Assembly (NCBI GenBank): GCA_014526335.1
Contig: JACTAT010000358.1
Coordinates: forward strand, 353,487 to 417,486
DNA: 64,000 nt
Source: Chrysaora quinquecirrha
Taxonomy: Eukaryota; Cnidaria; Scyphozoa; Semaeostomeae; Pelagiidae
Direction of reading: 5' to 3'
Positions 24,490-36,323 of this stretch are shown here, piece after piece; position 1 is the first letter of the stretch; each line of letters starts with the position of its first letter. The position numbers were made by a program, and so were the translations under genes. The notes under the pieces were generated by a model that was given only the letters and a program-made list of their open reading frames with translations, did not search any database and had not been told where the DNA came from.

Positions 24490-25796
24490 ATGGCTGGAGA
24501 CATGGAACTGACAACCGGAGAAAGCGCAAATGAAGGTGCTACTGAGGTAGAGCAAGTTCAAGAGGTTGAAGGATCTGAGGTACTATGACTAATAACGTCG
24601 AATTTACATCCATTTCTATGTCCAAGAATGTATCTTTTGATTTGTGTTGGTTTATCTCCAGCACAGCAACTCAGCCAGGCCAGAACAGGCGCAGTCTCGT
24701 CTCCTCTCTCTCTCTCAGCCTCTTCTGGTTCTGGTGTTGCCTTTGGCGCTGTGCAGCTCAGCTGCAGTGCACTATATACCTTATATCTGGGTCGCACTGG
24801 TGACCAGCGTGCACTAGATGTGAAGGTGAGGTCTAGGCCCAGAGATAGAGGATTGGAATAAATACAGTCAGAAAATATGTCTGATTGAAATGAAATTATA
24901 GGAGTACTCTTCTCTACAGAACAGAGAGTTAGTTTTCCCATTTTTGGCTGAGTTGCCTACCTTGGTGGAAACTTTGTTTGTGCACAATGGAGAACTTGGG
25001 TGCTTACCGTCCCATATCAAAGCCAATTTGACTGCTTTATGGATCACATATATATAACCAGGTTGGAAAACATGCAAGTTTCAGCCAATGTGTCAGTGCA
25101 AGGAGATTGGGAAACCAATAGGCTAATTAACATGATAATAGGTTAAACAATAGGAAAGGTGTAAGTGTCATTACAAGTGGGAACAAGTTTCCCAACCTGG
25201 ATATATAAGTGTATTATTTTTTATCTAAGGATGCACAAGAGTCTGAAGAAAACCTTGATGTGACTGAAGAGGGTGAAAATGGAGAACCTCAAGAAGAGGC
25301 TGGAGAAGAAGCTCCTGAAGATGGTGGTGATGAAGGAGAGGATGAGGATGATGATGACGAGGAAGAGGAAGAGGAAGAAGAAGAGGAAGAGGAACCCGTT
25401 GACCCTCAAGATGATCTTAAGGAATCATGCACAAACTCAGTCTCCTGTAAACCACTGCTTAGAGAATTTGAAAAATGTGAAGAAAGAGTGACTAGTAGAA
25501 CAAAAACAGAAGAAACCTGTTTGCCAGAATATCTTGATTTTATCAAATGTAGAGACAAGTGTGTAAGTATGACTTAGAGATGATGTTTTACGTTGCTCAG
25601 TTTTAAGGTGATAGATAAGCATGATTCTCATGTGTTGCAGACCTTTGGTAACCATGATATAATATAAAACAAAGCACACAAATAAAGTAAAGTAAAGTAA
25701 AAAAATAGATTTCAATTTCTTTCCAGACAAGTTTAATGAATCTCTTGATTTTCTGTTTTGCAGGTATCAAGAGACCTGTTTTCCAAACTGAAATGA
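24490..25796 (+). CDS. UQCRH: UQCRH: cytochrome b-c1 complex subunit 6 (hinge protein), three exons
   Basis: The hinge subunit of respiratory complex III sits in the intermembrane space near cytochrome c1. Exons: 24490-24579, 25230-25562 and 25764-25796, all with GT-AG borders and phase 0, giving 151 residues. Start: MAGDMELTTGE. Exon 2 carries a long acidic run (E/D almost continuous across about residues 44-85), then PVDPQDDLKESC and twin CX9C motifs (CKPLLREFEKC and CLPEYLDFIKC), which form the two disulfides of the fold. The last exon adds VSRDLFSKLK, matching the family's LF..LK ending. Typical animal proteins are about 90 residues; the extra length is in the N-terminal acidic part. The reading frame is intact. 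Confidence 0.95.
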
Positions 25797-26100
25797 TTCA
25801 GTTGATGTTAGAAACATTCAAATTGATTGTTAACCTGGACAATGGTTCTGCTTGTGAGTTATGCATTTGTATTTTATGTCATTTTAAAGCGAAATTAGAC
25901 TATTATTTCCACTTCTGAGTTTTACTTCTGCTATGACTTAAGAATGTTGGTCATGCTAAAGTATCTTAACCCCATTAGTCCTTTAAACCTTAGCATCTTA
26001 AACCCAATATTTCTTTAAACCGTTAGTGAACCAAATAACAGTCTCTGGATAATCGAAGAATGTCTAGGCATATCTTTCCAAAATTTTGCTGTATCACAGC

Positions 26101-26222
26101 ATAGTCAATAGAATGCACAGTTTTTGATCACATGACAGCTTTTTCACACTGACTCAAGCTCTACGACTGAACAATAGACCAAAACATTAGGCTACCATAC
26201 CAGTGTTTATTCTATTGACTAT
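26101..26222. mobile_element. small inverted-repeat element (ATAGTCAATAGAA ends)
   Basis: CATAGTCAATAGAAT near 26102 is mirrored by ATTCTATTGACTATG near 26208-26222. The roughly 120-base interval has no coding content. The same end sequence forms a tight hairpin at 37586-37615. A short MITE is the simplest reading. Confidence 0.5.
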
Positions 26223-26469
26223 GATTACAGGATGTTATATAATTCATCCAATTGCTACAGGTCACATTCCTTAGCCATGCTGGTGATGAAGATATTGCAT
26301 TACGTTACATAATTCTGCCATAAAGACAGCATTTGCTGGATAACCCCTGTTGTGTAGAAAATTACACCCAGGATTTTTCAACTAATTGGCAGAGAAAGAT
26401 TGTTTTGGAATCTGTCCACATGAACGCCAAAAGGGCTGGTTCGGTGTAGACAGAGAAAGTTCCTTTTCT

Positions 26470-26590
26470 AACTTGGACTCTTCAATTAATTCTATTGGTC
26501 TTCCTGCTGTATCCTGCAAGCTGATAGGTGTTTCGAAATATGATACGAATTCAACTTCACTTTTTTGATTGATGCATTTCAAGTCATTTC
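26470..26590. repeat. dispersed repeat copy
   Basis: Contains GGACTCTTCAATTAATTCTA and CTGATAGGTGTTTCGAAATA followed by a GATGCATTTC word. Related copies are at 7700-7760, 32690-32798 plus 36324-36345, and 37665-37790. No ORF is conserved among them. Confidence 0.55.
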
Positions 26591-26959
26591 AATTCATTGC
26601 ACTTCATTTCATTCATATTTTCTTGTTAACAAGATAAAAAGTGGGAGGACTATTATTTCTTGCTCAAGAGCAATTACAACCTTCATTTTTGATGCTGAAG
26701 CCTTACAGGGTTGTTCATTTTGGGATATACAATATATTGAAGAACACAAAGAAATCAAGATATTTTGCTGATAATCTATGAAAGTGTTACATCTTTATCT
26801 TTTTTGAATAAAAAAGTTGTTCCAAATCAACCTTTGAAGCACTTTTTGAAACATTTTAATAAAAATTTATGAACTTTTAGATTTATATATACATTTTCCA
26901 TGAATGGCAAACCACAATAGATAGTGTCTGAACGTGATCAGAGAGCTAATTGACATTAC

Positions 26960-27446
26960 GGATGTTTCCAGAGTTCAATGAAATCATTTATTAACTCTCC
27001 CAAGTCAGACAGCCAAACGCTGTCCTCCCGTTTTGACTTTGTTATTTTGCTATTTCGAGCCTTCTTTAGCACCGTGCATATTTGTTTATGTTTTCATGAA
27101 TGTGAAACACAAGGACAGATTTTTCCACGATTGGTACATAAAAATGAATGGGGTGCAAAGAGAAAGAAAGCTGGTGACAATCCCACTTAGCTAACGAGTT
27201 CAACTAAATCGTCGAGTAACTGTCGAAGTCATACAGTTCAAGGATCTCCTCCCGTTCTGGCTTTGTTTTTCGGCTATGTTGAGCCTTCAGTAGCATACAT
27301 ATTTGTATATATTTTTCATGAATAGAATGAGATCCAGTGTCTCGCCGCAAATAAAACGTGAACAAGTCTGAACTCCAATCTCGTTGTTTCTTGGTTGTTA
27401 TTTCTTTGTTGATTGTCGTTCGTTGATTCTTCTTGCAAAAAATCAT
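26960..27446. repeat. tandemly duplicated segment of about 230 bases, unknown nature
   Basis: 26975-27125 and 27205-27340 align as direct repeats, sharing words such as CTCCCGTT and TTCATGAAT in the same order. On the minus strand the second copy keeps an open frame (80 codons, 27204-27446, with HSIHEKYIQICMLLKA), while the first has stops in the related frame. It could be a duplicated exon or plain repeat; I do not recognise the protein. The rest of 25800-28059 holds nothing else I can support. Confidence 0.35.
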
Positions 27447-28059
27447 TTAGCACCGCATATTTCGCCGACAACCATCTTTGAAAATGCTAATTCTCAATAT
27501 ACCTATCGCATTGTTGTTCGCAGATTAAATTCTAAAGTTATATGCAAACATGTTTGTACATATATATTCAATTATATCACAGTTATTAATCATAGCTACT
27601 GGTGAAGATCATGGATCGAAACGTTTAAAAAGTCGTCCATATATTTTTGAATGTCTCATATACATTCAAATGTACACATATTCATGAAATACTACTGTTT
27701 ATACGGAGAAAGTCGAAAATTAAAGGAAAGAAGTTTTTCATTTCAGTTTTTTCCAGAATCTCAACCGTATAAAAGTCGCTAACTCAACTCAACCAACTGT
27801 TTATAGATGAAAATTTCATTTTGTTAAAAAGTAGAAACTATAAGTATAGGTTTTTTTTATTTTAGGGAAATCAGGCGTGTACATAGAGATTTATAGTGAA
27901 TGCCTTAATTACTCAATAGCTTGTTTGTTTGAAATCGCGAATATCCAATCATATTTCAGGATTTCATATTGCTGCTTATTGATTGGTCATTTTCAGATTA
28001 TAAGCTACAGTTCTCATGAAAGAAATTCAAAGTTCCTCAATGGGCAGGAATTTTTATTT

Positions 28060-31000
28060 TCAATCTTCCAAATTTGACCATGAACGTGATATCTTTGATA
28101 CATCCATTTTCGGACTTTTGGCTAAAGGAATCAAAATGTCATCCTCCTCCGCATAACTCATCGATTGCTCATCTCTACTTGTGCCTTCTTTCAGCTTAAT
28201 TCTCGTAGCCTTAAACATATCAAGTTTCCAATTATTCTTCGCTAGTTGTTTCAGATATTTGAAGCTTCGTTTTGCTTCTTGCAACAAGAAATTAAAATCA
28301 GGCTCAAATGTTGGTGCGGCATTAGGACCAATATTCTTATTGCCATGTTTTCCCAGAGGCATACGGACAAGCATCTCTGCATACGTACTCATTGCATCTA
28401 CCATCAGATTAATTGTTGTGACGTACTCTGCTCTTTTCGTTGCATTAGTCGTTTTGTACAACAGCTCAAATGATCTCAGGAACATTGTGTACATTATGTT
28501 AAACGCCTTGCTTGCAGTCCGTATTTTTCCTCGTTGATAATCACTGTGTTTGATATTTGACGCTATTGGCCAAACACCTTTCTCGAACATTGCAACTCTT
28601 TTAACTTTGAGGTTATTTACTTTCTCTCTGAATTTCTGAAATAGAAAAATGTTGAAATTTCAGAATCATCTATAATACCGCAAAGTAGTTGTGCACGATC
28701 AGCATCCGATTGATCAAACCCGTTAAATCAGACTGATTTGCATTTGTGGGATTCTGTTACTTCAAAAACGTTGCTTTTGCGTTCTACATTTTTCAATACA
28801 ACTACGTTATATAGATGTTTTCACATCTTGGGAGACTGCAACACTTTCTAGCCTTACAACTCTTAAATAACGTTCACAAAGCTACCAAACAAACATCCTC
28901 TGCGGTCGCATACTACGATCCGCTGTCGCAACCTACTAAGCACCCATTCAAAACAGATAATCCCTTTGGAGCACAGATAGGCAAACGAAAGCTGAAGTCG
29001 CTTGCGATATCCTACTTACCTTTATCACGTGATTTGTTTCCTCCTCCAACATGGCGGGTAACTTATCTTTGACTCTGATTATCGGAAGAGAACTTGTTTC
29101 ATCAACCACAGACCTAATTGCCAGATATTGGGATTGGTGTTCATCATATAAGCTATGTGTTGTATCAAGAACTGCTTTTATGGTCCTAACAGCGGATGTA
29201 TAATCATGGACAAAGAATGTACTTCCAAACGAACGCCCTTTTCCATTGTTTATAATCTGCATTGAGGCGTCGCCTGTGAAAATGGTATTATTTATGCCAC
29301 AGTCTGTTAAATGTGTCAAAGTAAGAAGAATGTGATCAAAGAACTGTCCAAATGAAGAGTGGTATTCAAAAACATGACGATCTTTTGGATCAGTATATTG
29401 ATTATATCCTTTTCCTTGTTCATCTCGAAATTTCGTTTCATTTATCAACAGCTCCGTTACTTGCTTGCATTTCTGGTAACCACGACTTGAGTTAGTGAAA
29501 ACATTGCAATTTTTGCAATCATTCTTGCTACTGCATTTGCATTTATTTTCCTTGTTTCTGACGTAATCAAAGATTGTTTTCCTAAACAGCATCCCAACCG
29601 GGTCGTAATCTGGTCTCTTTAGCTCAAGAAATTGGTTTAACAAAGAGTTCATTGATAATTTCTCCAAAGAGAGGACCAAATTCCTTTTTATGCCTCCAGG
29701 TAGTGTACTAAGATAACTTGGCACAAAGCCTTGGTGTAGAAACTTTGGCTTTCCTCCAATGGCTTCTAGTAAGTTACCTATTAATACCATCTTCCTAATG
29801 TCTTGCCATGCAACGTGATTGATGAGATCTTTGATTTTGCCGTTATGCTTATCTCTAATTGACCAAAGAGCTGTGAGCATTGGTGGTAGACCAGCATGAG
29901 CTATTTCTAGGCCGATCTGTAGTAAGCTTTTCAAGTAATGTTTTGTGAACACTTTAGTGACATCACCAAACGCGGGTTTTTCTTGATTCAGCCAGCTAAG
30001 TATCATCTTAAGCCTTGGTTCTGAAAGATCTCTTGTTATAGGCATATAGCTCGGATGGCTCATCGGCAGGGTTAAAGATATTTTCATTATATCTTTATGA
30101 TCGATGATATCAAAATAGTTGGCCATATCAAACGTTCTGCTGCTCATCACTGGGTATAGATTTGCATATTGCCTGAAGATGGGATAGACATGATCGATCC
30201 AAGTGATTGGCTCAGTGTACGTTCTGTTGTGGTAAACGTGTAGAACAAGACGTGAATCTCCAAAGCTGGCCCTCTTACCCATCTCCGAACCATTAACAAA
30301 GTATGGATATTCCTCCAAATTACCATCTAATCCTGTTCGTTGAAATGTTGAAGAAATTGTTGGAAATTTAACATGTGCTATTCCATTCTTGTCGGTTATG
30401 AAAGATACATAAGAAAACCGTGGTTTCCCCTTTTCTCCAACGCCGGGTACTTCAGCAAAGTCTGTGTTTTTTTGGGGGAGCAATACAATAGTTGCATTCG
30501 GGTATGGTTTGCTGAATTTTGCCACGAAGAATCTTGTTTCTAAAGGTTGACCTGACTGGAGTCTAAATACCCAATTGTTCATAGGTTTTACTAGGATGCC
30601 ATCTTTAGGTTCTTCCATCAGAAGATTGCATCTTTTCTCGATGACCTGAAATGTGATAGTTACGTAAATGCTATTTGATTCTAGAACGGTTAACATTAGT
30701 GCTACGTCAATAGACGATTACGCTAAAGATGGCGGCGAGGAACTTTTTACCAAGATGCATTGCGTTCGAATTACGAATCTTTAACGATTCTATAGGAATT
30801 AGATTAAAGAACGCAATGCATCTTGGTAAAAAGTTCCTCGCCGCCATCTTTAGCGTAATCGTCTAAAAGTATTCCACTGTTATCAAGATCCAAGTAGAAA
30901 ATTATCGAAAGCTCTGAGCTGTTTATTTTCTCCATTGTTTCCTTCATTTGCATAACGGAAGTTGAAGTGTTGAACTTTTCCTCCCAAACTACGTTCTTCA

Positions 31001-32043
31001 CCACTGACTGATATATGCCTCCCATTCCAGAGTCTCCTACAGTACCCAGCTGCCGAGCCCAAAGTTCAATGAGAGGAGTAGGCACCATTTCTCCAACAAA
31101 GAATCCTGGGACTTTAACTTTTAGTCCCCAGATTTCTGGCACCAATTGGCATGCAGTGTCAATGTCCACTATTTTCGCCAAAGAGCCAAGACCACCGTCT
31201 AAAGAAGAATTTATGAAAGAAGAACATTAATCTATTGTCCGTTAGTGCTGTACCATCGTGATTTGCTAATTTTCCAACCATAAAACTATTGAGGTACCAT
31301 TAGGGTATTAGAGATCTGGGATATTTCTAGAAGAAATCAAAGCGATTTCTTTGAAGACATGATCTCAAGTTAAACGTAGCGATTCACCTCTCCTCTCGGA
31401 TTGGCACCCCTTTACTTCCCAAATCCTACGAAGAGGTTAATTCCTACAATTTGTAACAATATTATCCGACACAGTTCTTCGTCGGTTAGTGTAACCAATT
31501 TATAATGTTCTTTCGATCAGCGCAGCCCTTATGATTGGGCCTGGTCTTCTTTAGAAAAGATTGAATTGAGCTGAAATACAAAATTCAAGCTGGAAGCTGG
31601 AAGGTGAGAAGGAATTCTACATAGTCAAACTCTTGGTGCCCTGTCCTTCTAAACAGACGGAAAATATTGAAATAGCGAATCAAAATTTACGTCAAATGTT
31701 TCAAGCGGAATCTGCTCTTTCTATCAATAATGTTAGTCAGACTTACCAGTAACTTTACTGTGGCATACTTTGTCTTCCTGTGGCTTGCTGGTGCATTTTC
31801 CATCCACATGGCAAGCACTGCTGACATAGCAATTCATCAGAATGAAATCATTTGTACCATCTGGGTTCCATTGGTTTTTACCGCCATAACGATTGCGATA
31901 TTTGTGATAGTGAGCAAAGAAGTTTTCAGAATCGAAGTTTGAGGGCTCGTTATTGCCAGTTGCGACATTGGCTTTGAATTTCCCGCGAAAATTGATGTGA
32001 GGGTATTGGAGATATGAGATGTATTTATCATTTGGCAAATCAC
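28060..32043 (-). CDS. VioB/RebD-like protein with ferritin-like domain, copy A (damaged or misassembled)
   Basis: Exons on the minus strand: 31747-32043, about 30866-31198, 29020-30645 and 28060-28635, with GT-AG borders except at the lower edge of the second. Exon 1 gives YLQYPHINFRGKF and WNPDGTNDF, like the N-terminal half of bacterial VioB. Exon 2 gives AKIVDID and EIWGLKV. The third gives WIDHVYPIFRQYANLYP and the ferritin-like region GLPPMLTALWSI then WQDIRKMVLIGNLLEAIGG. The last gives MPLGKHGNKNIGPNAAPTF. The EExxH metal motif of the family reads QDIRK here. A CxCx5CxxC cluster is inserted downstream. The exon matching 42639-42955 of copy B is absent; a 57-bp inverted repeat stands there. 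The start exon was not found; a hydrophobic MNEMSNKYTKAVIILFSSLL just upstream in another frame may be the signal peptide. Confidence 0.78.
30711..30865. repeat. perfect 57-bp inverted repeat with 41-bp spacer
   Basis: 30711-30767 and 30809-30865 are exact reverse complements. The right arm is in frame with the end of copy A exon 2 (last about 19 residues, DDYAKDGGEELF and on); the left arm repeats the same bases inverted. The spacer is AT-rich. It marks the place where copy A lacks an exon that copy B has. Either a real snap-back rearrangement or an assembly chimera fits. Confidence 0.95.
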
Positions 32044-32217
32044 CTTCAAAAGAGACGAGAAAAGAATAATGACTGCTTTCGTGTACTTATTACTCATTTC
32101 ATTCATTTTCATTTCATTTTCATTTAACGGGTCGCCTTTCAGGAAAGCTGGTTTTCAAAGGGCCCTTAAAAAATAAACTCTTAACAAGATTGAAAAATAC
32201 ATTTTTTAATTATTTTT

Positions 32218-32798
32218 TGAGTAGTAAAAAACTTCAGAATTGCGATGAACAGCGGAAACATTTTTGGGCAAATCTTTTTTCGCCTGACACGCCTCAGAGT
32301 ATGAACGTCAGGTCAGGTCACTTCCGTATAGCCTGCTGGCCGTTGGGGCACTTTGATGATTCCACAATTCTCCTCCAGCCGTCACGGTCCCTCGCTAGTC
32401 TGACACAGGTCGCTGCGCCTAGCTTCGTCCAAGCCACGATGTCTCCCATCCACGCGTTTCTTGGCCACCTTCGGCATCTTTTTCCTTCAAGTGCTCCATG
32501 CATTATGTCGTAGGCAAGAGTACCAGTCCGTCGTGTAACAAGAATGTCAGACGCAGACCGAAACATTTAACTCGTTGCCACAGAGTGTGCAGAAAATTAC
32601 CACGGGGATTGTTTTCAAATAATTGACGGAGCTAGTTCCTTGTTTCAGCTCAGCGTCTGTGTGGACAGAAAGAGTTCGTTTTTTCATTGGACTCTTCAAC
32701 TAATTTTCATTGCTCTACCCGCTGAAAGCTGATTGGTGTTTAAAACACAATGTCGATTAAGCTTTCTTGCTGACTGGCGCATTTCTAGCCACATGTGG
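32218..32798. repeat. left part of an older interrupted repeat copy
   Basis: Begins with the MITE-family end (ACTTCAGAATTGCGATGAAC), contains the LINE tail, and ends with the dispersed-repeat words GGACTCTTCAACTAATTTTC and GCTGATTGGTGTTTAAAACA. The matching right part resumes at 36324 after the long-TIR element, with ACATTCCGCCTTAG. Confidence 0.45.
32318..32566 (-). mobile_element. 3' coding tail of a non-LTR retrotransposon (LINE)
   Basis: The minus-strand frame shows RRTGTLAYDIMHGALEGKRC, then RRWPRNAWMGDI and LARDRDGWRRIVE before a stop at 32318. The arginine-rich G(R/K)R..W.D...W followed by LA.DR..WR..V is the usual C-terminus of animal LINE ORF2 proteins, just after reverse transcriptase. 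No upstream RT domain is present, so this is a 5'-truncated fragment. Confidence 0.75.
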
Positions 32799-33357
32799 TA
32801 GACAGGGAAATTCCTGTAACCATCTAGCAAACTGGGTAACCGAAAATTTTATTGTTGCTATTACTTAACTACACTATTGCGGATATTTTGACACTTGGGA
32901 CATTTTTTGGTAATTGCCGGATGTCACGTGATCGATGACTTATGTAGTTGCCGGTCAGTAAAAAATCGAAGTCAGGATATTTCAAATTTCAGTATGCCAT
33001 ATGAAAGAGCGTCAAACATGCAGCAAAATATTATAAGACATGCCTTGCACTTGAGCTACGGATACAAAGTTATGCTCAGTTAAAAATGTGCTCCTCCGCA
33101 GAGGCTCAAATTCTTTGAGCGTTCAAAATTGATTCTGTCATCTGTCTGAAGCAAAAGTACTGTCTTTTACATCTTGTTGAGGTATCACGGATGTGTAAAA
33201 GGTGCAAAACTATCAGAAAAACGTAGATTCATAGTGATAATTGTCAATCAGACGTTCTTCTTACCTACTGAACAAGGCGAAAAACTTGCGACTTTGAATT
33301 CATATTCTTTTCCGATGATACTTAGGTAATGCAATGTACACCTGTCCAATTTCAACG
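32799..33357 (+). repeat. left terminal inverted repeat of the 3.5-kb element
   Basis: Inverse partner of 35774-36323. Each arm carries a 62-codon open frame starting MGHFLVIAGCHVIDD with only a few substitutions between the arms. It is probably fortuitous. Confidence 0.9.
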
Positions 33358-35773
33358 TTTTACCATAACTATTCCTATTTAAGGTACATAAATGGCACAA
33401 ATTTGTAAGAGAAACTTAGATTCGTAGTCATGAGAGGTCAATCAGTTCTTATCCCTCAAGCAAGCCGAAACTTTGCAACTATGTGTTGCTCTTATGATTC
33501 TTTAAGCGCTATACGCCTTTCTAAATTCAACTTAAAAACCTAATTATTACCCAATCGGATTTACATGGGGTACGAAAATGTCAGAAGAACTCAGATTCAC
33601 ATGATAGATGGTCAAAAAACGTTCCTTTTATCCAAGGATAATCTAGTTTCAAGGACAAAAACAACTCAATGCGAAGCAATAGTCAAGAAATCAGGTCCTA
33701 AAAAGCCTGTTTCTATTTTGAAAGAGAGTGTCTGTTATTTCATATACTGGTCGTCAAGTTATAGCTCAGGAGAAACCTTCCAGGACTAATTATAATCCGC
33801 TATTACTTAAGAACTTCGTCATTTCTTGAAGCGTATAAAGCGGAGCGCTTGCCGATAACGGCTGGTTTACATTTGGGCACAGTGCACCATTGGTCTGAAC
33901 TTCCGACGCTTGGAAGAGCGCTTAAAGCTGACTCAATTTCGCATCGTCAGATCTTGGCACTACGTCCGCGCTTTCGCAAATGCTGAATAGAAAGCAGGTT
34001 TATTTCAAATTTGAATTTATAATGCATGTTTCGGCTGATAATTCAGCGCAATTTTTAAATCTCCCAAATCTGTCGTCCCTGAAAGATGAACATAGTTTGA
34101 AGCTGGCAAAAAGAATGGAAAACGTATTCACAGAGTGTGATGACAAACCAATTCATAGCGAAGAATAGAGACAAGGGCCGATTAACGTGATTGCTTTTTG
34201 TTCCCAGTGAAAATGGTCTAATTCCGCGAGAAACCGTATAGCTACCACTATCGAAAGAAACAATGCTTACAAAGGGAACCGGCAAAGAAGGAGATAGAGT
34301 TCATAACAACAACAACAACATAAGCTGAAGATCAAGTCAATTAATACTGTAAGCAGCGCTAAATATGCTAAACTTAGAAATAGACTTTGAATTTTTTGAC
34401 CGTGAAGATAAAAAGTTGTTCGTTAAGTAAGACTTGGGGATTGCTGTTCGCCTATTTAATATAACTAATCTGATTGAAAAAATACACAATAATTCTCCAA
34501 AAAGGAACGCTAACGTTGAAACTGGCTGCTATCGGCTCCACGATTCAACCTGCTATGCTTGGTGCTCAGGTTCGGGTATGTGGTTTTCTGTAAAAGCTTT
34601 ATTAGGACGAATTGCTTTCATATATGTAATTATTGTACGGGAACGTCAACCTGTTTTCTGACTATGCTGTTCGATAGTCACCCAGTTTCTATTATCAGGA
34701 TCCACAGAGCTCCATTGGCTACATCAGATTTAATAGTCAAGCATACACAACATTACCATGTTAGGGAAGTGCGAAACGGTCTATATTCAATTTCAAGATG
34801 CCGATGTTGCATTTGGTATGGAATGTAAATGGCAAACGTGAAAGTAGAACAACAAAAAGAGAGATACAACCAAAGAAAAGAGCAGATGATGTCAATGGCG
34901 CTTCTAATGAAACAGCGAAAGAACATAATCATGAACCGCAGAGCATCTTTCAAGGAATTATGACTAGTGGGCCTATCCAACAGGAGAGCTCGATTCCCTT
35001 AGAAAAAAGTAAGGTCTGCAATCAAGACTATATCAAGAAATGAATGGCTGGTAACTCCAATGGCCTGCAAACACCTTTTCCGACCATGAAGCAAACATGT
35101 AATGAGACACATGTGCCAAAGGTGCACTTCCCAAGGAGGGTACGGGGACATACTCCCTCGGAAAATTTTGGAATTTTATGTGTCTAGAGTCACCCTGGTT
35201 GGGTTTCCGTGACTGAAATATGCTATAATATATCTAACTACAAAATGATTCTATTTCACCAACTTAGAAAGGGCCCAATCTAGTGGGCCAAAAGCCACAA
35301 ATTTTGCTCTTTTTACTGGGCCAGGAAAAGGGCCCACTGGGCCAATGGCTCAGTAGCTACAATGTTCAAAGATGCCCTGCATGAACACAACTTAGTGAGT
35401 GATACCAGTGCGTTTTCTAACCAATTCACTCTCATATTCTGCTATTCTTCTTTGCAAAAGATCTCGCAATGCAGCTGCAGTGGAGACTTGCACAACTAGT
35501 TATTTTATACCACGCTTTACCGCACTTGATAAAATTCAGGGTTGAGCTACAAGTTCTAGACGAATGATGTACAGTATGTTGACCTTGAAAATACTGGTAA
35601 AGAATTATGGTCGCAAGAAAAAGTACGTAAAGAATCATACAGTACAAACGATAGACGCAGAGTAGCTACATAAAGTGTCTAAACCCTCTAAAGGAACACA
35701 TAAACGCAAAGTCGAACGCGATCTCCCAAAGTTTCGGCTTCTCAAGGGGTAAGAACTTTTGATTATTGTAAGC

Positions 35774-36323
35774 CGTTGAAATTGGACAGGTGTACATCGC
35801 ATTACCTAAGTATCATCCGGAAAGAATATGAATTCAAAGTCGCAAGTTTTTCGCCTTGTTCAGTAGATAAGAAGAACGTCTGATTGACAATTATCACTAT
35901 GAATCTACGTTTTTCTGATAGTTTCGCACCTTTTACACGTCCGTGATACCTCAACAAGACAGTACTTTTGCTTCAGACAGATGACAGAATCAATTTTGAA
36001 CGCTCAAAGAATTTGAGCCTCTGCGGAGGAGCACATTTTTAACTGAGCATCACTTTGTATCCGTAGCTCAAGTGCAAGGCATGTCTTATAATATTTTGCT
36101 GCATTTTTGACGCTCTTTCATATGGCATACTGAAATTTGAAATATCCTGACTTCGATTTTTTACTGACCGGCAACTACATACGTCATCGATCACGTGACA
36201 TCCGGCAATTACCAAAAAATGTCCCAAGTTTCAAAATATCCGCAATAGTGTAGTTAAGTAATAGCAACAATAAAATTTTCGGTTACCCAGTTTGCTAGAT
36301 GGTTACAGTAATTTCCCTGTCTA
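35774..36323 (-). repeat. right terminal inverted repeat of the 3.5-kb element
   Basis: Inverse copy of 32799-33357 with scattered substitutions, for example TTATGTAGTT against TACGTAGTTG, and a few single-base indels. Confidence 0.9.

Larger units (their letters stand above)
32799..36323. mobile_element. 3.5-kb DNA transposon with long (about 550-bp) terminal inverted repeats
   Basis: 32799-33357 and 35774-36323 are near-identical inverse copies, starting TAGACAGGGAAATT at each outer end. Internal sequence (33358-35773) has no recognisable transposase; its ORFs, including 34798-35043, match nothing I know. Just inside the left arm, diverged direct repeats of about 180 bases extend the arm (shared words AGATTCRTAG and GTCAATCAG near 33220, 33420 and 33590). 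Flanks are TA on both sides; comparison with other copies of the surrounding repeat suggests a longer duplicated target of about 8-9 bases. It is non-autonomous, MULE-like or TA-inserting. Confidence 0.82.

Noticed and set aside
31837..32112. Separate small gene MKMNEMSNKYTKAV on the minus strand
   Set aside because: Overlaps the first visible exon of VioB-like copy A in another frame; at most its first 20 residues may be that gene's signal peptide.
32895..33083. Gene encoding a 62-residue protein repeated at 36039-36227
   Set aside because: Both copies are the arms of the terminal inverted repeat; a frame shared by inverse copies is not evidence of a gene.
34798..35043. Possible transposase in the 3.5-kb element
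   Set aside because: Lys/Glu-rich with no catalytic or DNA-binding motif visible.
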